Shown here: positions 7,713-15,407 of the stretch, piece after piece
Layout: every line of letters begins with the position of its first letter
How positions within the stretch are numbered: position 1 is the first letter of the stretch
NCBI GenBank assembly: GCA_964392665.1
Contig: CAYMQB010000007.1
Coordinates: forward strand, 1-64,000
DNA from: CAYMQB01 sp964392665
GTDB taxonomy: Bacteria > Hydrothermota > E44-bin80
Reading direction: 5' to 3'
DNA length: 64,000 bases
The notes under the pieces: model-generated
Seen by the model: only the letters and a program-made list of their open reading frames with translations
What the model was told of the DNA's origin: nothing
Database searches by the model: none
Made by a program: the position numbers and the translations under genes

Positions 7713-9408
7713 CTTGAGAAGAATGTTCTCTCTTTACGAATTCATATTTGTTGTTCAGCCATTTAACAGCCAAAATCGAATCTCCGTTAAAGGGAATTCC
7801 AATCAAAATTTTGTCTTCTTCTTTAAAAACAATTGGTTTCTGCTTTAACTCCACACCTTTTGCGCTCCTATTGAACACAGACTTTATAACACCCTCGTAA
7901 TTAGTAAAAAGTATTAGTTGATTATCATAATGCAGAAGTAATTCTCTTTTTAGGTCCCCATTAATATCAACGCCGACCTCCGTCAAAATGGTTGGGTCAA
8001 CAAATCCCTCTGTTACCCAGGATGAAATTTTGTATGTCTCCTTAATACCATTCTTAAAACTTTCTGCATCTTTCCTTGTATCGAAAGCTCCAACTTTCAC
8101 TTTGTATGCCTTCTGCTCTACTTTTTTACCCGATGAATCTATATATACGGGTATTGATAACAGTTTGATATCTTCGTATAACTTCTTTGCTCCCTCAGAA
8201 ATACTGCTCGAACTCACCTGAAGTGTGAATACTTTGGATAACGGATTCTCAGGTATAGGTTTCGTTGTGTCGACTCCGAGTGATTCACCTGGTAAGGAAA
8301 TTTGGCTTTTCTTTCTATATGGCTTTATACCAAAAACAACATCGATTAACTTTCCATTAAGTGCAATTTTCTTAATTGGAAGCAAGGTATTCCCATCAAA
8401 CACTTCCAGTTCGGAGGATTCCCTTTTAGAGCTTATCACTCTTGCTCCCTTCCAACTCGCCTTGAGTAAGTCAGAGCCTTTTGGAGCAATGCCTTTTTCA
8501 ACTATTTCACTAATACCGGCATCAAATCTGTAAAGTGTGTCAGAAGCAAAGAGAAAAATTGAACCACCATCCCCCGTAATATACTCTTGATACGGAGAAA
8601 CCACAAGCATCTTTTCAGAATAAATTTTCATTGTTGTTCGTTTAATAGAAACAATCTTAGCGGGATTTTCGGTGAAAATAAAAATCCTGCTTTCCGAGCC
8701 AGTGATTAAAAAATTCTTTCCTGTTCCTTTAAAGTGAATTTCCGATATTAGCTCAAGGTTTTTTGTGTCAAGAAAAATAAGTTTGTGTTCGGTCAGCACA
8801 TATATCCTTTTTCCAAAAGGTGAAATGCGCATTTTCACATAATTCTCCAAATCAATCTCCTTTTCAAACTTTTCACCGATGAGTGAAAATGTTGCCAATT
8901 GATTTTCCTCGTCCTTTTGAAAAAGTGCAATGATCGATGACAAATCACTAAGAACATAAACCTCTCTTAAGTCTTTTTTGAACTCTTTTAGTTTTGTCAA
9001 CAACCCGTCTTTGCTGAGCAAGAAAATCGAATGCTCGTTTGATATAACAATGCCATCTCCTGCAATCCCGGCTCTTTCCACTTTAACGGGGAACTTTATC
9101 TTTGAAAATTCCTTATTGTTCAAGTCTACTCTATACGCTACATTCTGGCACACAATAAACAAGTTTTGCTCAAAGAGAAAAGACCGAACCAAACCCTTTA
9201 CTTTAATTTTGTAACTATCCAATGATGTCAATGATTTTTCATCCAGTACTTTAACCTCGTTGTCAGTTACTACAATTAGTGGAACAGAGTCAAGTTCTTC
9301 GGTAATTGTATATGGAGTCGTCTTCTCTTTCACATCGTTACCGCGTTTCTTGCACGAAGTGGAAACAACAGCGCAAAACAAAACAAATATGATTAAATAT
9401 CTTCTCAT
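7705..9408 (-). CDS. SPOR-domain lipoprotein with propeller-like and FG-GAP-like segments
   Basis: I place the start at the ATG at 9408, seven codons inside the longest frame, because AAGGAG sits 6 nt before it. The protein then begins with a lipoprotein signal (lipobox STSC). Residues about 35-360 are repetitive beta-strand sequence (LIGEKFEKEIDLEN, FLITGSESRIFIF) like a beta-propeller. A SPOR-like domain follows (FTLQVSSSS...YKVKVGAFDTRKDAESF), a fold known to bind denuded peptidoglycan glycan strands. Near the C-terminus DINGDLKRELLL resembles an FG-GAP calcium loop. It is likely anchored in the envelope. It is the first gene of a unit with folC. Confidence 0.75.
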   Translation of the reverse strand: MRRYLIIFVLFCAVVSTSCKKRGNDVKEKTTPYTITEELDSVPLIVVTDNEVKVLDEKSLTSLDSYKIKVKGLVRSFLFEQNLFIVCQNVAYRVDLNNKEFSKIKFPVKVERAGIAGDGIVISNEHSIFLLSKDGLLTKLKEFKKDLREVYVLSDLSSIIALFQKDEENQLATFSLIGEKFEKEIDLENYVKMRISPFGKRIYVLTEHKLIFLDTKNLELISEIHFKGTGKNFLITGSESRIFIFTENPAKIVSIKRTTMKIYSEKMLVVSPYQEYITGDGGSIFLFASDTLYRFDAGISEIVEKGIAPKGSDLLKASWKGARVISSKRESSELEVFDGNTLLPIKKIALNGKLIDVVFGIKPYRKKSQISLPGESLGVDTTKPIPENPLSKVFTLQVSSSSISEGAKKLYEDIKLLSIPVYIDSSGKKVEQKAYKVKVGAFDTRKDAESFKNGIKETYKISSWVTEGFVDPTILTEVGVDINGDLKRELLLHYDNQLILFTNYEGVIKSVFNRSAKGVELKQKPIVFKEEDKILIGIPFNGDSILAVKWLNNKYEFVKREHSSQDE

Positions 9409-9427
9409 AAATTTCTCCTTTTTACTC

Positions 9428-9455
9428 ATCAGGTATAATCTTCATTATACCTGAT
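9428..9455. promoter_or_regulatory. Perfect 12-bp inverted repeat over a TATAAT box
   Basis: ATCAGGTATAAT and its exact complement ATTATACCTGAT are separated by four bases, 20 nt before the SPOR lipoprotein start. The first arm on the minus strand contains TATAAT, a good -10 box, though I see no convincing -35. There is no T-tract, so it is not a terminator for pdxJ. It could be a repressor operator over the promoter or a 5'-UTR hairpin. Confidence 0.5.
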
Positions 9456-9523
9456 TCCTACAGGATTTCTTTAGTCCGTCTGGTCTATTTAATGCTCAAT
9501 GGTTTCCATCTGTTAGGGCAGTT

Positions 9524-10228
9524 TTATTTCAATATTTCCACCATCTCCTTAACTGCCTTTCCAAGTCCCGAGAAAACCGCCCTCGAGACTATAGAATGAC
9601 CTATATTTACCTCCTCAATCTCTTTTATCTGTTTAATACTATCAAGGTTTCCATAATTCAAATCATGCCCTGCATGAACTTCGAGTCCAAAGGAAACCGC
9701 AAGTTTGGCGGATCCGATTATTCTTTTAACCTCTAAATCGCTGGCATCACTCAGTGCGTAGCTTTTTGTGTTTATCTCAATAGCATTTGCTCCAAGTTCT
9801 TTTGCCTTTTTAACGATTTCCTCTTCCGGTTCAACAAATAGCGTTACCATTATGCCCTTTTCAGTAAACTGCGGTATAATCTCTTTTAGTATACTCTCCT
9901 GCTTTATAATGTCCAAACCTCCTTCAGTTGTTATCTCCTCAACCCTTTCGGGAACGAAACATACCCAATCGGGCTTTATTTCCTTAACAAAAGCGACTAT
10001 CTCCTTTGTCGTAGAAAGCTCTATATTGAGTTTTGTCTTTATCTTTTTTCTTAACTTCCTTATATCTTCCTCTTTTATATGTCTTTTATCCTGTCTTAAA
10101 TGTGCCGTTATGCCATCACATCCTGCACCCTCGGCAATAAGTGCAGCCTCGACAGGATCAGGAACAACCCCTTTTCTTGCCTCCCTAATTGTTGCAATAT
10201 GGTCAACGTTTACGCCAAGTCTTATCAT
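9524..10228 (-). CDS. pdxJ: Pyridoxine 5'-phosphate synthase
   Basis: This TIM-barrel enzyme condenses 1-deoxyxylulose 5-phosphate with 3-amino-2-oxopropyl phosphate in the DXP-dependent vitamin B6 pathway. Family motifs are clear: LGVNVDHIATIREAR at the N-terminus, GITAHLRQDKRHI, ELSTTKEI, and EVHAGHDLNYGNL with NIGHSIVSRAVF near the end. The ATG at 10228 is preferred over the longer frame because GGGAGG precedes it, giving the usual length of 234 residues. It diverges from rsmA. No other B6 gene lies in the window. Confidence 0.95.
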   Translation of the reverse strand: MIRLGVNVDHIATIREARKGVVPDPVEAALIAEGAGCDGITAHLRQDKRHIKEEDIRKLRKKIKTKLNIELSTTKEIVAFVKEIKPDWVCFVPERVEEITTEGGLDIIKQESILKEIIPQFTEKGIMVTLFVEPEEEIVKKAKELGANAIEINTKSYALSDASDLEVKRIIGSAKLAVSFGLEVHAGHDLNYGNLDSIKQIKEIEEVNIGHSIVSRAVFSGLGKAVKEMVEILK

Positions 10229-10281
10229 CTCTATGCCTCCCTTAGAATTTGATCCGATACATTCCATTACATCTATAGATA

Positions 10282-10310
10282 AACATAACAGAATGCTCGG
10301 GGAATTTCAA
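10282..10310 (-). promoter_or_regulatory. pdxJ promoter
   Basis: The minus strand has TTGAAA (10305-10310), a 17-nt spacer and TATGTT (10282-10287). Transcription would start near 10275, giving a leader of about 47 nt with a Shine-Dalgarno before the 10228 ATG. Confidence 0.6.
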
Positions 10311-10330
10311 GCAAAAAATGGGCAATAGGC

Positions 10331-10359
10331 TTGACATCTTGCAATTTTGATGATACAAT
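10331..10359 (+). promoter_or_regulatory. rsmA promoter, apparently leaderless
   Basis: TTGACA (10331-10336), a 17-nt spacer and TACAAT (10354-10359) are followed after 7 nt by the ATG at 10367. Transcription should begin at or within a base or two of the start codon. There is no room for a Shine-Dalgarno. Confidence 0.75.
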
Positions 10360-10366
10360 TCTAACG

Positions 10367-11215
10367 ATGAGGAAAATCGAATTGAAACAAACAATTGAAC
10401 AAATTGGTTTATCACCCAAAAAGGAACTTGGACAGAATTTCCTTGCAAGCGACAAAATCGCAGAAAGAATCGTCAATGCCGCATGTGTTTCAGAAAATGA
10501 TTTCGTTGTTGAGCTCGGTCCGGGGATGGGTATAGTCTCAGAAAAAATACTCAATAGAAACGCTAACTTACTGGCAATTGAAATAGACCGAAAACTCTCC
10601 ACATTCCTGAAAGATAAATTTTCCACATTTCACAATTTTCAAATAATCGAGAATGACTTCTTTCGCCTTAAACTTAATCAATATACAAACGCTACAAACC
10701 GTGAAGCGAACAAGTTTATATCAAACCCTCCATACAAAGGTGCAAAAAAACTTCTTAAAGAGCTTTGTATTACGAACTGTTTTTCACGCTGTGTGGTAAC
10801 ACTTCAAAAAGAGGTTGCTCGAACACTCTTCAGTAAACCAGGAGAAAGCAGCGCTCGCAGCTTGACATACTATACTCATTATAGATTTAAACCTGTAAAA
10901 CTATTTGACATTCCACCGGGTTTTTTTTATCCTCAACCAAGTATCACCTCAACCGTCGTTCTCCTGTCTTATAAGGACCACAACATAAATCCGAAAGATG
11001 AGAAATTCTTTTTTGCAACCCTTGATCTGTTGCTTAAAACAAGAAAAAGAAAATTGAGGAATTGTTTAACCTCCACTTTCAACGTGCGAAAAGAAATATC
11101 GAGTAAAATTGTTGAAGAATCAGAAGTCTCGGAAAATGCAAGACCAACGGACCTTACAATGGAACAAATGATAACCGTTTCCAATCTCGTCAGACAAGAA
11201 TTTCAAAAAAACTAA
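10367..11215 (+). CDS. rsmA: 16S rRNA (adenine1518/1519-N6) dimethyltransferase
   Basis: This 282-residue protein matches RsmA/KsgA, which dimethylates two adenines in helix 45 of 16S rRNA during small-subunit maturation. It has GQNFL, the SAM-binding ELGPGMGIVSE, EIDRKL and a catalytic motif SNPPY. Most KsgA proteins have NLPY or NIPY at that point, so NPPY is a mild deviation. A longer frame from 10331 exists, but that codon lies inside the -35 box. The ATG at 10367 sits exactly where the promoter predicts the transcript 5' end, so I choose it. The next gene follows after 7 bp. Confidence 0.88.
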   Translation: MRKIELKQTIEQIGLSPKKELGQNFLASDKIAERIVNAACVSENDFVVELGPGMGIVSEKILNRNANLLAIEIDRKLSTFLKDKFSTFHNFQIIENDFFRLKLNQYTNATNREANKFISNPPYKGAKKLLKELCITNCFSRCVVTLQKEVARTLFSKPGESSARSLTYYTHYRFKPVKLFDIPPGFFYPQPSITSTVVLLSYKDHNINPKDEKFFFATLDLLLKTRKRKLRNCLTSTFNVRKEISSKIVEESEVSENARPTDLTMEQMITVSNLVRQEFQKN

Positions 11216-11222
11216 ACCGATA

Positions 11223-12989
11223 ATGAAGAGAATCTTGGTTAGTCATTTGGCGTTGGTAACTTCGTTATTTATTTTTTCCCAACCTTTTAAAGTTCTGTCT
11301 TCCCAGTATACATTTCTTTTTCACCATTACAATGATATCTCTTCCTACTCCCAAATATTCTTCCTGCCGACGCAAACAAGAAACATGTTCTCCCTTCGAA
11401 TGGACGCTTTCCAGAGTTCAAATAAGAATGTTACGCTCTTAAAAGACGAAACTGCTTCAAACATTCTCTTTGACTTTGGATTCAAACCATGCCGAGATAT
11501 TACACTTAAAATAAAGGAGAAAACCTCGAACAATATTTTGCAAGCAGAATCTTACAAATCGAGAATTGCCAAAAATGAGCTCCGCATAGAAACTATATTG
11601 GAGCACAAAACCTGGTTAAGAATTAACCCTTATTTTCTTTTCTCAAACGACCATTATGTTAGACAATTTCAAAACAGTGTCGACATAAAAAATCCTGGGG
11701 TGGGAAAGGGTATCATGGCAAGTGCCGATATAAAAGATCTGGGCTATATTGCTTCCGAACTCTCTTTCCTTGATCAGTCCCTGAATAGCGATAAAAAGGC
11801 AAGCATAACGGGTACACTCGAAAAAGACTACTCAAATGCAAGAATTGGTGGAAATTTCGAAGGGAAAAATACCCTTACTCATTATCCCATACTAAACGGA
11901 AAGGAAGAAAAGTTCTTTGAATCTGTAAAAGGAGTTGCTTTTACCGAATTCAGCCTTTTTAACAGATTAACCACGTACTTATCCTTTGAACGACGTTTCC
12001 GCAACGAAATATATACACTTCTTTCCGGTTATTCAGGTAAACATAATAATGAAAAAACGTTTTACAACAATTATTTCCAGACTTTTTCATATACTCTTAA
12101 TTCAAGAATCTCAATCGATTTAAACTTAAACGAGTACAATGGAGAGAAAACCTTCCAGGATGGTTTGAACGATGAAAATTCAACTGTGAAAAACTTCGCT
12201 CCCGCCATATGCTTCAAACCCAATATAAATTCAGAAATAAAACTTAAGAGAATTATAAGATTAAGCTCGTTTTCTTTTCCTAATCCATTCACAGTGACAG
12301 ATAGAGATGTTCTCGATAAATCGGTTATGCTTCTAACAAGGTATCTACTTCCGGGTGGCACCGATGTTTCTATCTCTTTAATGAGAACATTAAATCACAT
12401 AATCTTTGTGAAAAGTGAAATGTCGGCAAATAATGTCAGAAGAACAAAATACAATGTCGAAATGAACATAAAATACTTTGTTCACCGAAGTATAGAAATA
12501 GACGAAGTAATTACTCTTTCGGCAAACTATCAGCTGTATGATTTTTCGTCTGAAAGAAATCTATTTACCAGAAGCTTCTCAAACGATTCCGAGATATGTA
12601 TTCTCAAATTACCATTTTTTCAACCCTCTTTCGCCTACAAAATTATGCTCCAGGACTGGGGACCTTATCTTCTTTCTTACGACTCCGGAAACTACCTTTA
12701 CTATCGTAGTCTTGAAAGCAAAAAAGAAGCATACCGTTTGAGCAGCAAGATTTTTCCAAACTCCTCGGTTGCTTTTACCCCTTCTTATGAAATCAAAAAA
12801 AATACCTTCAGAAATCTCAACCAGGTTGCAGGAAAACAAGAATCTTCACTTATAGAAGGACATTATGGATTGAAACTGACTTACCGAAATAGCAGCACTG
12901 CAAAAATTGATTTTCACTTTACCTTGATAAAAAGAAATAGTGGAAATGATTTTTATGAGTTAAAAACAAAACTAACTTATGGTGTTTAA
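11223..12989 (+). CDS. Predicted outer-membrane beta-barrel protein
   Basis: This 588-residue protein has a signal peptide (about 1-27, ending near KVLSS). The rest is alternating hydrophobic/polar short strands rich in Tyr, Phe, Ser and Asn (for example TAKIDFHFTLIKRN), ending in LKTKLTYGV. That pattern suits a transmembrane beta-barrel, but I cannot name a family. It starts 7 bp after rsmA and overlaps the next lipoprotein gene by 11 bp, so it probably belongs to one transcript with them. It may work with the lipoprotein as an envelope pair. Confidence 0.6.
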   Translation: MKRILVSHLALVTSLFIFSQPFKVLSSQYTFLFHHYNDISSYSQIFFLPTQTRNMFSLRMDAFQSSNKNVTLLKDETASNILFDFGFKPCRDITLKIKEKTSNNILQAESYKSRIAKNELRIETILEHKTWLRINPYFLFSNDHYVRQFQNSVDIKNPGVGKGIMASADIKDLGYIASELSFLDQSLNSDKKASITGTLEKDYSNARIGGNFEGKNTLTHYPILNGKEEKFFESVKGVAFTEFSLFNRLTTYLSFERRFRNEIYTLLSGYSGKHNNEKTFYNNYFQTFSYTLNSRISIDLNLNEYNGEKTFQDGLNDENSTVKNFAPAICFKPNINSEIKLKRIIRLSSFSFPNPFTVTDRDVLDKSVMLLTRYLLPGGTDVSISLMRTLNHIIFVKSEMSANNVRRTKYNVEMNIKYFVHRSIEIDEVITLSANYQLYDFSSERNLFTRSFSNDSEICILKLPFFQPSFAYKIMLQDWGPYLLSYDSGNYLYYRSLESKKEAYRLSSKIFPNSSVAFTPSYEIKKNTFRNLNQVAGKQESSLIEGHYGLKLTYRNSSTAKIDFHFTLIKRNSGNDFYELKTKLTYGV

Positions 12990-13536
12990 AATAGCTGTTT
13001 ATGTAGCACTTTCGACGTTTCTTTTCTCATCTTGTGACTGGTTCAACCCCCGGGAAGCCGAGAAACCCTGGGAACAAGAATCAGAATGGCAAGAACCTGT
13101 TAATCCGTCAACTGTGATTTTAAACTTAGTTAATGCTTTCGAAAACAGAAATATCGTAAATTACGTATCCTGTTTATCCGCCACTTTTGTTTTTTACGGT
13201 GATCCAGCCGATTCGCAATATGTTGAACCAGGAATTTTCAACGACTGGAATATGCAAGTAGAAAAAGAAGTAGCGGTAGTGATTTTCAACACTTTCACCA
13301 ATATAGAATTGTACTTCGTAGATTCACTAAAAGACAGTACTGGAACAGCTGCAACATTTTACGAAACCTATACTTTGAACCTTCAATCCATCGATTCCAC
13401 AATTATAGCAAAAGGACTTGGCGTATTTCAACTTACTGTAGATTCGACGAATCTTTGGAGTATTGTTGAATGGAAGGATTTCAGGACAGACTCTTCATTC
13501 ATCGATTGGGGAATAGTCAAAGCAAAATCACGATAA
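12979..13536 (+). CDS. Small lipoprotein of unknown function
   Basis: This 185-residue protein has a lipoprotein signal peptide with lipobox FSSC at about residues 16-19. A mixed alpha/beta domain follows with a run that resembles the NTF2/SnoaL-like fold (NLVNAFENRNIVNYVSCLS, then a curved sheet ending SIVEWKDFR). Such folds are common in small periplasmic lipoproteins with no known ligand. The start lies inside the last codons of the beta-barrel gene, suggesting translational coupling. The function is not known. Confidence 0.6.
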   Translation: MVFKIAVYVALSTFLFSSCDWFNPREAEKPWEQESEWQEPVNPSTVILNLVNAFENRNIVNYVSCLSATFVFYGDPADSQYVEPGIFNDWNMQVEKEVAVVIFNTFTNIELYFVDSLKDSTGTAATFYETYTLNLQSIDSTIIAKGLGVFQLTVDSTNLWSIVEWKDFRTDSSFIDWGIVKAKSR

Positions 13537-13544
13537 GGACAAAA

Positions 13545-15380
13545 ATGGTGAAAAATGAACAGACAAAACCCGAAAATCTAAATGCAATCAAGAATATGGA
13601 TGCGGCTGTCAGCAAAGCCTGGAAGCTCTTCCCCCAGGTGAAAAAGAAAAAGATAGTTCTGTCTCTGCTAAAACAATTGCTCAAATCGAAAGAACCAAGC
13701 GTCTTATTTTTAGAAAAAAATTTGAAAAATAAAAAGTTACCCTTCTTTGTTCCTCTTTGTATTCTCAGCCCGGACTGGCCTGGTCTTTCAGACAGTTGTA
13801 TTGGAGTCCTTCACGAAAAAGGCTGGAATATTTCCTATATTGAGGCATTTGTAATTGAATATGAAAATCTTCAGTTGGGGTTTCTTTTCCTTATTATAAA
13901 AATAGAATCGCACATCGAAAGAAAACAGTTCTTCAGAGACAGACATGAAATCATCGGAAATCTAAAAGTAGTTGCAACAGGAAGCAAGGCAAAGACATCG
14001 CTGTTGATTGGAGAAGCAAGGAAACTGGAAATTTACGGTCATGTGACGGAGAAAATAAAAGATACCGTGGAAGATAAAGAAGCACTCGCGGAAATACTGT
14101 CGGATGATGGTGAGGCATTTAAGTTTTTCTCAAGCAGAAGTGAATCTTACCTGGAAGAGAGAATCTATTCTGACCTTGCTCAACAGATCGTTGTAAACTA
14201 TGGATTGCAGCGTCTGTCGAGGAAATCGGGAGGTAAACCACAGTTCTGGATAAAAAATTTAAAAACCAGTAGAGAACATTTAACAGGAATCACTATAGCA
14301 GCTTTCGAACGCGATGTATCGCTTAATGATTGGCTTGAATCAATCTATCAGGCAGTGCCTGATTATAACATTAAATACAACAAAGAGTTTGTTACCCACG
14401 ATGGCATTGTTGTTTATAGAATCGAGATTTGTAATAAAATGGATAAACCCTATCCTAAAAAACGATTTGCTGAAATAAAACACGCATTGGTAAAATCCCA
14501 TATATCAAGAAGAATGGAAAGGGTTCGTTGGATGGAACTAATTGGAGGTTTTGAGCACTATATGCGCGCAATAATACCTTTACTTATCAAGGAATATTCC
14601 TTGTCAAGAATTCCCCAAGTCTACATCAGTGTTGTCCAAATGACTGCCTTTATGTTTAAATTCAAGATACTGATCGTTTCTAACGCGCCCAAATTAGGAA
14701 AAATGAGCTATGGTTATACGATTACAAAATTATTGGAAGTGAAAGATGGAATCCGTATTATTTCCGCAAAACCACCCAAAAACTATGGAGAAGTAGAAGT
14801 AAACATAATTGATATTGCTGCAACGCTTGATATGTTTCCCAATATTGAAGACGCTTATCAGCTAATAAGAAAAACTGTAAACGAAGTTATTGGTAAATTC
14901 AGGGACTTCGATGAAGGTATGAGAAAACTTGAGGTTTCAAAATCAACGATGGTAAAAAAAATACTGAAGTTATATCCCGATAACCTAATTAGAGAATTTT
15001 ACTATAGACTGGACGATTTTTACAGGATAGGAGCGGATGCAAATGAAATTGCCGAACAGATAAAGCTTGGTATAAAAGGTTTGGATACTTATGAAAAGAA
15101 GAAGGGGGAATACATAATACTGAGTAAGGAATACTCTTATAAATCCGAGGATAAGTTTATTCCGACTTCAACAATTCTTGTTTTGGTATACTCGGCGAAA
15201 ATTAAAATTCTCTCACAAATATTGGAACTACTTCACAACATCGAAATAACACTAAGTAAAATTGAGAGAAGAGATGTAACAGTACTTATACTAAGACTAC
15301 AGCAAAACGGTAAACCTATTCCGCCTGTGGCGATAAAAAATGTCAAAAACCTTCTTGACAAGCTGACAGAAACAAATTAA
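13545..15380 (+). CDS. ACT-like-domain protein of unknown function
   Basis: I choose the ATG at 13545, preceded by AAGGA, giving 611 residues; the longer frame would run through the previous gene. Residues about 70-125 read like an ACT domain (FVPLCILSPDWPGLSDSCIG...KGWNIS), and a second similar fold may lie near the C-terminus (STILVLVYSAKIKILSQILELL). The middle has no motif I recognise. ACT domains usually bind small ligands and regulate enzymes. There is no signal peptide, so it should be cytoplasmic. It sits 27 bp before the pseudokinase gene, which suggests a shared signalling role. This is inference. Confidence 0.55.
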   Translation: MVKNEQTKPENLNAIKNMDAAVSKAWKLFPQVKKKKIVLSLLKQLLKSKEPSVLFLEKNLKNKKLPFFVPLCILSPDWPGLSDSCIGVLHEKGWNISYIEAFVIEYENLQLGFLFLIIKIESHIERKQFFRDRHEIIGNLKVVATGSKAKTSLLIGEARKLEIYGHVTEKIKDTVEDKEALAEILSDDGEAFKFFSSRSESYLEERIYSDLAQQIVVNYGLQRLSRKSGGKPQFWIKNLKTSREHLTGITIAAFERDVSLNDWLESIYQAVPDYNIKYNKEFVTHDGIVVYRIEICNKMDKPYPKKRFAEIKHALVKSHISRRMERVRWMELIGGFEHYMRAIIPLLIKEYSLSRIPQVYISVVQMTAFMFKFKILIVSNAPKLGKMSYGYTITKLLEVKDGIRIISAKPPKNYGEVEVNIIDIAATLDMFPNIEDAYQLIRKTVNEVIGKFRDFDEGMRKLEVSKSTMVKKILKLYPDNLIREFYYRLDDFYRIGADANEIAEQIKLGIKGLDTYEKKKGEYIILSKEYSYKSEDKFIPTSTILVLVYSAKIKILSQILELLHNIEITLSKIERRDVTVLILRLQQNGKPIPPVAIKNVKNLLDKLTETN

Positions 15381-15407
15381 ATATTTCAATTTCAAAAAGA
15401 GGGAAAA

